Positions 1 to 4,739 of a stretch of DNA of 7,429 bases are shown one piece after another. The notes below the pieces were generated by a model, which saw only the letters and a program-made list of their open reading frames with translations, ran no database searches and had not been told where the DNA came from. The translations under genes and the position numbers were made by a program. Origin of the DNA: an uncultured Collinsella sp. (GTDB taxonomy: Bacteria; Actinomycetota; Coriobacteriia; Coriobacteriales; Coriobacteriaceae); assembly GCA_900552735.1 (NCBI GenBank), contig USBA01000088.1, positions 1 through 7,429 of the forward strand, written 5' to 3'. Each line of letters starts with the position of its first letter. Positions within the stretch are counted from its first letter, which is position 1.

Positions 1-1003
1 CGAGCACGTCGGAGACGATGTCGGTCATGGGACGGCTGGCCCACTCACCAGAAAGGTCGATGGTCTGGCCCTGGTACTCGATGACCTCAGGGTTGCCGAT
101 GGCCTTGTTAGCCGCCTTAATGACACCCTGGGCGAGCGCCTTCATGCCCTCGAGGTCGGAGAAGGCACGGTAGGCCTCCATCGTGGTGAACTCGGGGTTG
201 TGGGTAAGGTCCATGCCCTCGTTACGGAAGATGCGGCCGATCTCGAACACGCGCTCAAAACCACCGACGATGCAGCGCTTGAGGTGCAGCTCGGTAGCAA
301 TGCGCAGGTAGCACTCCTGATCGAGCGCGTTGAAGTGCGTGATGAACGGCTTGGCCGTAGCGCCGCCCTGAATGGTCTGCAGGATGGGGGTCTCGACCTC
401 CATGTAGCCGTCAGATTCCATGAAGCGGCGGAAGGTGGAGAGAATCTGCGAGCGCTTGCGGAAGGTCTCGCGAACATCGTCGTTGGCAATCAGGTCGACA
501 TAGCGCTGACGATAACGGGTCTCCTTATCGGAAAGACCGTGGAACTTCTCGGGCAACGGACGAACGGCCTTGGAGAGCAGGGTCGCGCTCTTGGGGGCAA
601 CGGAGAGCTGGCCGCGCTTGGTGCGAACAACCACGCCGGTCACGCCCAGGATGTCACCAAGGTCGAGAGCCTTGAGCGTATTCCAAGCTGCCTCGTCCAT
701 GTCGTTGATGCGGCAGAACAGCTGAATCTCGGCGGTAGCGTCACGCACGACGATAAACATGATCTTGCCCTGGCCACGCTTGGCGACCACGCGGCCGCCG
801 ATCTTCACGACGTCCTCAGTATCCTCGCCATCGGCAAGATCGGCATATTTGGCCTCAATGTCGACGACATAGTCCTCGATCTCGGAGTGCTCGGGATAGG
901 GGTTCTGGCCCGCCTCGAACAGGGCGGCGCGCTTTGCCAGACGCGTGGCGCGCTCGTCGTTGAGCGTCGAGGCCTGATCGGCGACGTTCTGGTTCTCTGC
1001 CAT
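1..1003 (-). CDS. lysS: Lysine--tRNA ligase, class II (C-terminus cut by window edge)
   Basis: Charges tRNA-Lys with lysine in the cytoplasm, using ATP. The first 334 residues are present; class II LysRS is usually about 500, so roughly the last third lies beyond base 1. An N-terminal OB-fold anticodon-binding domain spans about residues 65-140 (VKIGGRVVAKRG, then FIVVRDATAEIQLF). The catalytic core begins with RYRQRYVDL (163-171), motif 1 around GYMEVETPIL (199-208) and motif 2 as FRNEGMDLTHNPEFTTME (259-276), with the ATP-contacting Arg260 and Glu262; motif 3 is off the edge. The ATG at 1003-1001 has GAGGAG at 1016-1011, seven bases upstream. greA lies 79 bases upstream, and a hairpin terminator ends only about 18 bases before the start codon, which suggests readthrough or attenuation. 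Family assignment is secure. Confidence 0.97.
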   Translation of the reverse strand, partial: MAENQNVADQASTLNDERATRLAKRAALFEAGQNPYPEHSEIEDYVVDIEAKYADLADGEDTEDVVKIGGRVVAKRGQGKIMFIVVRDATAEIQLFCRINDMDEAAWNTLKALDLGDILGVTGVVVRTKRGQLSVAPKSATLLSKAVRPLPEKFHGLSDKETRYRQRYVDLIANDDVRETFRKRSQILSTFRRFMESDGYMEVETPILQTIQGGATAKPFITHFNALDQECYLRIATELHLKRCIVGGFERVFEIGRIFRNEGMDLTHNPEFTTMEAYRAFSDLEGMKALAQGVIKAANKAIGNPEVIEYQGQTIDLSGEWASRPMTDIVSDVL

Positions 1004-1021
1004 AAGTTAGCTCCTCAAACT

Positions 1022-1054
1022 AAAACGCTCCCCAGGATTCGGTCCCAGGGAGCG
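1022..1054 (-). terminator. Intrinsic terminator or attenuator between greA and lysS
   Basis: Read on the minus strand, CGCTCCCTGGGA (1054-1043), loop CCGAA and TCCTGGGGAGCG (1037-1026) form a 12-bp stem with two G-U wobbles at its middle, followed by TTTTAGTTT. It is placed to end greA transcripts. The U-run stops about six bases before the lysS Shine-Dalgarno, leaving no room for a separate lysS promoter, so it is either leaky or a regulated attenuator. Confidence 0.7.
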
Positions 1055-1078
1055 AAAACATACCTTTACGCGGGACCG
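1026..1078 (-). promoter_or_regulatory. Possible antiterminator/terminator switch in the lysS leader
   Basis: Just after the greA stop codon the minus strand reads CGGTCCC (1078-1072). This is perfectly complementary to GGGACCG (1046-1040), which forms the upper stem and loop of the terminator hairpin; a further G-U pair extends it. Forming this upstream pairing would enclose the 5' arm of the terminator stem and compete with it. The complementarity is visible in the sequence; a role in regulating lysS is inference. No T-box UGGN motif or other known riboswitch core is seen. Confidence 0.3.
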
Positions 1079-1082
1079 TGGT

Positions 1083-1553
1083 CTAGCGTGCGATCTTGGC
1101 GATGGTGTAGACGCGGGTCTTGCCAGAAGGCGTAACGACCTCAACGGAGTCGCCCTCGCCGTGACCGATGATGGCGTGACCGACCGGAGACTCGTTGGAG
1201 ATCTTGTGCTCGAGCGAGTTGGTCTCGGTGGTACCGACGAGCGTGACTTCCATGACCTCACCGTTGGGATCGATCAGAGAAACGGTGGAACCGATGGAGA
1301 CGGTCAGATTGCCCGTGGTGGCAGCAACCTGAGCGTTGGCGAGAATAGCCTGAATCTCGGCAATGCGAGCAGCATTCTGGGCCTGCTTGTCCTTGGCGGC
1401 ATCGTACTCGGAGTTCTCCGAAAGGTCGCCAAACGCGCGGGCTTCCTTGATGTCCTCGACGATCTCCTTGGCGTAATCGCCCTCACGCCAAGCGAGCTCC
1501 TCGACGAGCTTCTGGCGGCCCTCAGCGGTCAGTACGATCTGGCTTGCGTCCAT
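1083..1553 (-). CDS. greA: Transcription elongation factor GreA
   Basis: Binds in the RNA polymerase secondary channel and stimulates cleavage of backtracked RNA, rescuing stalled complexes. At 156 residues it has the usual family length. The N-terminal antiparallel coiled coil covers about residues 1-75 and carries the tip motif FGDLSENSEYDAAK (41-54), whose acidic Asp43 and Glu46 correspond to the residues that help coordinate the catalytic Mg ion. The C-terminal FKBP-like domain runs from about residue 80 to 156 and includes ESPVGHAIIGH and GDSVEVVTPSG. The ATG at 1553-1551 has GGGGAG (1567-1562) eight bases upstream. It sits between the tatA terminator and lysS; greA next to lysS is, as I recall, a common order in Firmicutes. 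GreA versus the related GreB is decided by the acidic, not basic-patch-rich, sequence and by length. Confidence 0.97.
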   Translation of the reverse strand: MDASQIVLTAEGRQKLVEELAWREGDYAKEIVEDIKEARAFGDLSENSEYDAAKDKQAQNAARIAEIQAILANAQVAATTGNLTVSIGSTVSLIDPNGEVMEVTLVGTTETNSLEHKISNESPVGHAIIGHGEGDSVEVVTPSGKTRVYTIAKIAR

Positions 1554-1568
1554 ACGGATATCTCCCCA

Positions 1569-1594
1569 ACTATGATGTAACGATCAACTGTCAA
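1569..1594 (-). promoter_or_regulatory. Candidate greA promoter
   Basis: A perfect -35 hexamer TTGACA (1594-1589) follows immediately after the U-tract of the tatA terminator. The best -10 is CATAGT (1574-1569), 4 of 6 matches, but the spacer is only 14 bases and the leader would be very short. The -35 is clear; the -10 is doubtful. Since tatA transcription should stop upstream, greA needs a promoter in this gap. Confidence 0.3.
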
Positions 1595-1601
1595 CAAAAC
1601 G

Positions 1602-1634
1602 AAAAAGACCGGCTAGCCTGCGGGCAAGCCGGTC
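1602..1634 (-). terminator. Intrinsic terminator of tatA
   Basis: The minus strand reads GACCGGCT (1634-1627), an inner part with a further 3-bp GCC/GGC pairing, then AGCCGGTC (1614-1607), giving a perfect 8-bp outer stem. It is followed by TTTTTCGTTTTG. It lies 26 bases past the tatA stop codon and insulates greA from tatA. Confidence 0.88.
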
Positions 1635-1659
1635 AGGTGCTCACCCCAAAGGGATGGGA

Positions 1660-1935
1660 CTACTCTGCGTCCGCGTCGCTGTCCTCTGCCTGCTTTTTCT
1701 TGGCAGCAGCGAGCTTGGCCTCGAGCTCTGCGATCTCCTTGTCCTCCTTGGACTCCTCGACCACAACGTCCTCGGCCTGCTTGGTTTCGCCCTTATCGTC
1801 GCCCTCCATACCCTCGCGGATATTCTTGACGGTAGAGCCGAGAGACTTGCCGAGCTTCGGCAGGTTCTTAGGCCCGAAGATGATCAAGACAACGACGAGA
1901 ATAATGATGAGCTCAGGAGCCCTCAGTCCAAACAT
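1660..1935 (-). CDS. tatA: Sec-independent (twin-arginine) translocase subunit TatA
   Basis: Membrane component that oligomerises with TatC to export folded proteins carrying twin-arginine signals. The 91-residue protein has the TatA/E layout: a short N-terminus with Pro7-Glu8, one transmembrane helix (about 7-20, IIILVVVLIIF), the hinge FGP (20-22), an amphipathic helix (about 23-38, KNLPKLGKSLGSTVKNI) and a charged cytoplasmic tail rich in Glu, Lys and Asp that could form a coiled coil (about 60-82). I chose the ATG at 1935-1933 because GGAGG (1945-1941) lies five bases upstream; the same frame stays open back to 2118 but would run into the tRNA gene. It stands alone between two terminators with its own promoter, and no tatC is in the window. 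TatB cannot be fully excluded, but the FGPKNLPKLG hinge favours TatA. Confidence 0.93.
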   Translation of the reverse strand: MFGLRAPELIIILVVVLIIFGPKNLPKLGKSLGSTVKNIREGMEGDDKGETKQAEDVVVEESKEDKEIAELEAKLAAAKKKQAEDSDADAE

Positions 1936-1971
1936 GTAGACCTCCACAATACAGCGAGACAAGCTCGAATG

Positions 1972-2000
1972 AGTATACCGCGGGTGCCGCGGTATCACAA
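1972..2000 (-). promoter_or_regulatory. Sigma-A-type promoter of tatA
   Basis: On the minus strand, -35 TTGTGA (2000-1995, 4 of 6) and -10 TATACT (1977-1972, 5 of 6) are separated by exactly 17 bases. Transcription would start near 1965, giving a leader of about 30 bases before the tatA ATG. It lies directly downstream of the tRNA-Pro terminator, where tatA would need a new promoter. Confidence 0.65.
1975..1995. promoter_or_regulatory. Operator-like 21-bp palindrome in the tatA promoter spacer
   Basis: ATACCGCGG-GTG-CCGCGGTAT is a perfect inverted repeat of 9-bp arms around 3 bases. It fills the 17-bp spacer of the tatA promoter, overlapping three bases of the -10 and one of the -35. Neither strand has a U-tract after it, so it does not look like a terminator. 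The placement is typical of a repressor operator; the regulator is unknown and I do not recognise the half-site. Confidence 0.5.
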
Positions 2001-2008
2001 CAATAGCT

Positions 2009-2038
2009 AAAAAAAGGGACCGCAAGAAGCGGTCCCTT
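2009..2038 (-). terminator. Intrinsic terminator of tRNA-Pro
   Basis: AAGGGACCGC (2038-2029 on the minus strand) pairs perfectly over 10 bp with GCGGTCCCTT (2023-2014) around a five-base TTCTT loop and is followed by a run of seven T. It begins nine bases past the tRNA 3' end. It is the strongest terminator in the window. Confidence 0.93.
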
Positions 2039-2047
2039 CTCATGCCC

Positions 2048-2124
2048 TGGTCGGGTTGACTGGATTTGAACCAGCGACCCCTGCGTCCCGAACGCAGTGC
2101 TCTACCAAACTGAGCCACAACCCG
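2048..2124 (-). tRNA. tRNA-Pro (anticodon CGG)
   Basis: The 77-nt cloverleaf folds completely: acceptor CGGGTTG/CAACCCG (7 bp), D stem GCTC/GAGC with loop AGTTTGGTA, anticodon stem CTGCG/CGCAG with loop TTCGGGA (anticodon CGG, reading CCG codons), variable GGGTC, and T stem GCTGG/CCAGT (one G-U) with loop TTCAAAT. The C1-G72 pair, discriminator A73 and G37 are bacterial tRNA-Pro features. The 3' CCA is encoded (2050-2048). It lies 49 bases past the ispE stop with no clear terminator between, so it may be transcribed partly by readthrough from ispE as well as from its own promoter. CCG is a frequent codon in high-GC genomes, where this isoacceptor is expected. Confidence 0.97.
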
Positions 2125-2132
2125 TTAGCTCG

Positions 2133-2138
2133 ACTATA
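2133..2138 (-). promoter_or_regulatory. Candidate -10 element for tRNA-Pro
   Basis: TATAGT (2138-2133, 5 of 6) sits eight bases before the mature tRNA 5' end, so transcription would begin nearly at the tRNA. No convincing -35 is found at 16-18 bases. The surrounding 2130-2185 stretch is unusually AT-rich for this window. Confidence 0.3.
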
Positions 2139-2173
2139 GTAACAAAGATTTTCGTCGCGTGCTAGAGAAATTT

Positions 2174-3070
2174 TTATTTCTTTGTCGCGTCGATTTGAAC
2201 CGTGTTGGGAATAAGCTCAGTCGCGCAGGCCCACCAGCCATTTTGCTGGGCAGCTCCCGCAAGATGGGCTGCTGCAGCGACGGTATCGCAAATGGCAAAC
2301 GAGCAGGCACCCGAACCGCACACGTCCACGGCAACGGTTCCCTCCTGTGCGCGCAGCCAGTCGAGAACTGCCTGGATCCGCGGCTCCATCTGCGCGGATA
2401 TGACGCCCAGATTGTTATGAACGAGCGCATATGCCGCCTCGGCATCGCCGGCGCGTAAGACAGAAGCAATCGCATCGGGTTTTTCCGCGGGCACCGGGCT
2501 CTCATCAAATCGTCGATACGCTTCAACCGTTGAAACGCTCGTCTCGTGCGGTTTGACCAATACGACAGGTGTCGCCAGAAGCACAGGATACTCAGTGGCC
2601 AGCACATCTCCCCCGCCGACGTAGAATGCGGGACTCGTGTGCAAAAAGAACGGCACGTCGGCGCCGATACCGCGAGCGATGTCATCGAGCGCGGGGTCGG
2701 CGCGGTCGATACCCCACAGCTCGGCCAAGGCAACGATGACCGCAGCGGCATCCGTCGAGGGGCCTCCCAGGCCGGCGCACAGCGGGATACGCTTTTCGAT
2801 CGTCACGCACACGTTGGCATCGCGACCGTAACGCTCGGCCATAGCGATTGCCGCCCGATAGGCCGTATTTTTTTGCATGGGAAAATCGGATGCCGGAACC
2901 GTCTGGACGGTCAACGCCTGCGCCGGCGTGACCGTCACGGTATCGGCTAGACCGACGGCTGCCATCAGGGAATCGACCCTGTGATAGCCGCGGGCGTCGC
3001 GCTCGGTATGAACCCCCAGATAGAGGTTAATTTTTGCCGGCGCGGTAAGGATGAGGGACCGATCGGTCAC
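2174..3070 (-). CDS. ispE: 4-(cytidine 5'-diphospho)-2-C-methyl-D-erythritol kinase
   Basis: Phosphorylates CDP-methylerythritol with ATP in the MEP pathway for isopentenyl diphosphate, the precursor of undecaprenyl carriers and quinones. The 298-residue GHMP-kinase fold shows motif 1 PAKINLYLGV (11-20) with Lys13, the glycine-rich ATP loop PLCAGLGGPSTDAAAV (96-111), catalytic Asp138 in IGADVPFFL and the C-terminal CGSGACSFA loop (251-259). The ATP loop is unusual in having Pro where GGGSSDAA-type loops have Gly. The start is GTG at 3070-3068: GAGGAG (3084-3079) lies eight bases upstream and no ATG fits nearby. It starts two bases after the veg stop, and its Shine-Dalgarno lies inside the end of veg, so translation is probably coupled. 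The veg-ispE order supports the call over other GHMP kinases. Confidence 0.96.
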   Translation of the reverse strand: MTDRSLILTAPAKINLYLGVHTERDARGYHRVDSLMAAVGLADTVTVTPAQALTVQTVPASDFPMQKNTAYRAAIAMAERYGRDANVCVTIEKRIPLCAGLGGPSTDAAAVIVALAELWGIDRADPALDDIARGIGADVPFFLHTSPAFYVGGGDVLATEYPVLLATPVVLVKPHETSVSTVEAYRRFDESPVPAEKPDAIASVLRAGDAEAAYALVHNNLGVISAQMEPRIQAVLDWLRAQEGTVAVDVCGSGACSFAICDTVAAAAHLAGAAQQNGWWACATELIPNTVQIDATKK

Positions 3071-3072
3071 CG

Positions 3073-3369
3073 TTAGTGCTCCTCGAGCTGGTTGCCGAGC
3101 GGGGTAAAGATATGCTCGCCACTCTCGGGGTCGAACAGTTCGACCTGGCCGGTAAGGACATCGATATACTGGTAGGACTGACGCGATTTGCGGCCGCGAC
3201 GCTCGTCAACCTCGACGATAAAGACGGCGGGGTGGACGCTCTTGATGGTGCCCATGCGCTCGATGACGCGGGTACGGCCCATGTTGGCCTTAACCTTGAC
3301 GCGATCGCCCACCATATCGGTCAGCTTCTCGTGGATGTCGTCGACGTGATTGACTTCCATCTCTTCCAT
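3073..3369 (-). CDS. veg: Veg family protein
   Basis: Small cytoplasmic protein of the Veg family (DUF1021). In Bacillus subtilis Veg is highly expressed and has been linked to biofilm gene control through SinR; whether that role applies here is unknown. The 98-residue protein contains the family core: IHEKLTDMVGDRVKVKANMGR (about 12-32), then VIERMGTIKSVHPAVFIVEVD (35-55) and SYQYIDVLTGQVELF (65-79), suggesting a compact beta-rich fold. Charged extensions precede and follow this core. I chose the ATG at 3369-3367, with GGAGG (3382-3378) eight bases upstream; an in-frame TTG at 3393 has no such site, and a second ATG at 3360 is too close to any Shine-Dalgarno. It leads a two-gene unit with ispE, an arrangement I recall near Bacillus ispE too. 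Confidence 0.9.
   Translation of the reverse strand: MEEMEVNHVDDIHEKLTDMVGDRVKVKANMGRTRVIERMGTIKSVHPAVFIVEVDERRGRKSRQSYQYIDVLTGQVELFDPESGEHIFTPLGNQLEEH
3079..3084 (-). promoter_or_regulatory. ispE Shine-Dalgarno inside the veg 3' end
   Basis: GAGGAG is formed by the last two Glu codons of veg (Glu96, Glu97) and lies eight bases before the ispE GTG. It decides the GTG start and implies that ribosomes finishing veg help initiate ispE. Confidence 0.75.
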
Positions 3370-3436
3370 GAATAGGGCCTCCAGAGGGTGCAATTCAAAA
3401 AGAGGATAATACCCCTAAGATAGACAAAACTCTAAT

Positions 3437-3466
3437 ACTATAGCACCCTGTTGCAGCCATACGCAA
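3437..3466 (-). promoter_or_regulatory. Candidate promoter of veg-ispE
   Basis: TTGCGT (3466-3461, 3 of 6) and TATAGT (3442-3437, 5 of 6) are 18 bases apart on the minus strand, giving a leader of about 60 bases to the veg ATG. The 106-base gap downstream of dtd is AT-rich. A second possible -10, TATTAT (3411-3406), lacks a good -35. A six-T run just past dtd (around 3473-3478) has no proper hairpin before it, so readthrough from dtd is also possible. Confidence 0.4.
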
Positions 3467-3499
3467 GCAGCTAAAAAAGCCCGGTCCCAAATTGACTAC

Positions 3500-3946
3500 T
3501 TACAGATTGTCTGTGTCCAGAACGATGGTGAACGGACCGTCGTTGACCAGGTCGACCTTCATATCGGCGCCAAAGATACCGTGCGCCACATGCTCAACGT
3601 CCTGAGCGACGAGTGTCAAAAAGTACTCGTAAAGTTCGTTAGCGACATCGGGCGCGCCGGCGTCCGTAAACGACGGACGGCGGCCGTGGCGGCAGTCGGC
3701 AAACAGCGTGAACTGCGACACCACGAGCACCTCGCCGTCGACATCGGCCAGCGCCAAGTTGGTCTTGCCGTTCTCGTCCTCGTTGATACGCAGCCCGCGG
3801 AGCTTGCCCCACAGCTTGTCGGCTTCGGCGCGTGTGTCGCCGTGGCCCACGCCCAGCAGCACCAGGTAGCCGCGTCCAATGCGGCCCACGCACTCGCCAT
3901 CGACTGTCACGCCGGCGTTGAGCACGCGCTGCACCACCGCACGCAC
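3500..3946 (-). CDS. dtd: D-aminoacyl-tRNA deacylase
   Basis: Hydrolyses D-amino acids (for example D-Tyr) and glycine mischarged on tRNA, a chirality checkpoint before the ribosome. The 148 residues match the normal DTD length of about 145. It opens with MRAVVQRV, carries the signature SQFTLFAD (77-84) followed by GRRPSF (88-93), and ends with FGADMKVDLVNDGPFTIVLD (125-144), where Gly137-Pro138 is the cross-subunit cis-Pro motif that rejects L-substrates. The enzyme works as a dimer and catalyses through RNA and main-chain atoms rather than a side-chain nucleophile. The start is GTG at 3946-3944, with GAGGAG (3958-3953) six bases upstream inside the end of rdgB. It follows rdgB by three bases, so both are probably made from one transcript. 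Confidence 0.97.
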   Translation of the reverse strand: MRAVVQRVLNAGVTVDGECVGRIGRGYLVLLGVGHGDTRAEADKLWGKLRGLRINEDENGKTNLALADVDGEVLVVSQFTLFADCRHGRRPSFTDAGAPDVANELYEYFLTLVAQDVEHVAHGIFGADMKVDLVNDGPFTIVLDTDNL

Positions 3947-3949
3947 GGT

Positions 3950-4591
3950 CTACTCCTCGCCCGTCAGCTTGGCGGACAGATGCTCGAGCGCATGGAAACG
4001 ATGGCTGATGGCGTTCTTCTCGTCCGCCGTGAGCTCGGCCATGGTCTTGTCCGGCGTATCGACCGGCAGGAACAGCGGGTCGTAGCCAAAGCCGTGATCG
4101 CCGCGACCCTCGTGCGCGATAACGCCCTCGCAGGCGCCCTCGCCATAGGTGACCAGGCCGTCCGTATCGATAAGCGCGACGACGCTCATAAAGCGCGCGG
4201 TACGATCCTCATCTGCCACGCCTTCTAGGTTAACGAGAAGCTTGGCGTTGTTGGCGGCATCGTCGCCATGCACGCCCGCATAGCGCGCGCTATACACGCC
4301 CGGCTCGCCGTCCAGCGCGTCGACGACCAAGCCAGAATCGTCGGCGATGGCCATAAGGCCCGTCTCCTCAACGGCAGCCTGCGCCTTGATGATGGCGTTC
4401 TCCAAAAACGTCGTGCCGTTTTCCTCGGGGTCCTCAAAATCGCCCAGCTGACCGAGCGCCACAAAGCGCACCTCGGGCATGACCTTGCCCAAAATGGCCT
4501 CGATCTCGGTGAGCTTATGGGCGTTGCCGGTTGCCACGACGATGGTCGCCGCCGGGTCGAGAGTGTCGATGTCAATCTTCTCAAGTGCCAT
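3950..4591 (-). CDS. rdgB: dITP/XTP pyrophosphatase (Ham1/RdgB family)
   Basis: Removes non-canonical purine nucleotides (ITP, dITP, XTP) by cleaving them to the monophosphate and pyrophosphate, which protects DNA and RNA. The 213-residue protein shows the family motifs in order: ATGNAHKLTEI (20-30), TTFLENAIIKA (60-70), ADDSGLVVDALDGEPGVYSA (83-102) with catalytic Asp84/Asp85, FGYDPLF (168-174) and AISHRFHAL (194-202), which contacts the base. An acidic N-terminal extension of about 15 residues precedes the core. The ATG at 4591-4589 has a near-perfect AAAGGAGG (4605-4598) six bases upstream. It follows rph as in murI-rph-rdgB clusters I recall from Firmicutes, but here a hairpin and about 146 bases separate it from rph. 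Its terminal Glu-Glu codons provide the dtd Shine-Dalgarno. Confidence 0.97.
   Translation of the reverse strand: MALEKIDIDTLDPAATIVVATGNAHKLTEIEAILGKVMPEVRFVALGQLGDFEDPEENGTTFLENAIIKAQAAVEETGLMAIADDSGLVVDALDGEPGVYSARYAGVHGDDAANNAKLLVNLEGVADEDRTARFMSVVALIDTDGLVTYGEGACEGVIAHEGRGDHGFGYDPLFLPVDTPDKTMAELTADEKNAISHRFHALEHLSAKLTGEE
3953..3958 (-). promoter_or_regulatory. dtd Shine-Dalgarno inside the rdgB 3' end
   Basis: GAGGAG is formed by the last two codons of rdgB (Glu212, Glu213), immediately before its TAG and six bases ahead of the dtd GTG. It supports the GTG start and translational coupling. Confidence 0.75.
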
Positions 4592-4675
4592 AGCTGGCCT
4601 CCTTTGTCTCTATAGCAATGCCGAGTTGAGGACGACGAGGACTTCGGCCTCTCTCCCGTCTCAATCAACGGCAGT

Positions 4676-4681
4676 CTTATA
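4676..4681 (-). promoter_or_regulatory. Candidate -10 element for rdgB-dtd
   Basis: TATAAG (5 of 6) lies 84 bases before the rdgB start, just past the rph terminator. The -35 position at 17 bases reads TTTTAT, which is weak and lies in the terminator tail. A second possibility, TGCTATAGA (4617-4609), resembles an extended -10 but would start transcription inside the Shine-Dalgarno. A promoter is needed here if the hairpin terminates efficiently. Confidence 0.25.
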
Positions 4682-4700
4682 CTTCGACGTTTTCCCAGAT

Positions 4701-4739
4701 AAAACCTGCCAAAATAAACCTGTCCCTTTTTGGCAGGTT
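4701..4739 (-). terminator. Hairpin terminator at the end of rph
   Basis: AACCTGCCAAAA (4739-4728) pairs perfectly over 12 bp with TTTTGGCAGGTT (4714-4703) around a 13-base loop, and the 3' arm runs into TTTT. The first two bases of the stem are the last two of the rph TAA stop. The U-tract is short, so termination may be partial, letting some rph transcripts continue into rdgB. Confidence 0.6.
4703..4739. repeat. REP-like palindromic element abutting rph
   Basis: The 37-bp unit has perfect 12-bp arms and the loop strand AGGGACAGGTTTA, so the minus strand contains GGGACAGGTTTATTTTGGCAGG. From memory, GGGACAG(A/G)TTTATTT-type sequences recur as dispersed repeats in several bacterial lineages, some tied to IS200-like (RAYT) transposases. 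Only one copy is in the window, so its repeat nature is inference. It would explain the break in an otherwise tight rph-rdgB neighbourhood. Confidence 0.4.

Noticed and set aside
1055..1085. T-box-like GGTCCCGCG just upstream of the lysS terminator
   Set aside because: The core UGGN that pairs with the tRNA 3' end is absent, and there is no room for a specifier stem because greA coding sequence ends at 1083.
200..1135. A long open frame on the plus strand opposite lysS (311 codons), and similar plus-strand frames at 3581-4228, 4906-5520, 5541-6197 and 6603-7382
   Set aside because: They mirror well-identified minus-strand genes, have low-complexity or unrecognisable products and no ribosome sites; high G+C keeps antisense frames open.
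1936..2118. N-terminal extension of tatA back to 2118
   Set aside because: It would run through the tRNA-Pro gene, its terminator and the tatA promoter; the product of that stretch is not TatA-like.
2166..2181. AT-rich palindrome at the ispE stop codon as a terminator
   Set aside because: Only six weak A-T-dominated pairs with a TTTT/AAAA loop and no following U-run; unlikely to terminate.
3370..3393. A TTG start for veg at 3393
   Set aside because: It lacks a ribosome site, while the ATG at 3369 has GGAGG eight bases upstream, partly inside the would-be extension.
3385..3449. Seven-base inverted repeat GCACCCT/AGGGTGC flanking the veg leader
   Set aside because: The arms are more than 50 bases apart with nothing structured between, as expected by chance.
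3473..3499. Terminator after dtd
   Set aside because: There is a six-T run preceded by GGGACCGGGC, but no complementary arm close by; only a distant six-base match inside dtd exists.
4592..4668. A small coding frame in the rdgB leader
   Set aside because: It needs a TTG start without a ribosome site, overlaps rdgB in the wrong frame and has an Arg/Ser-rich nonsense-like product.
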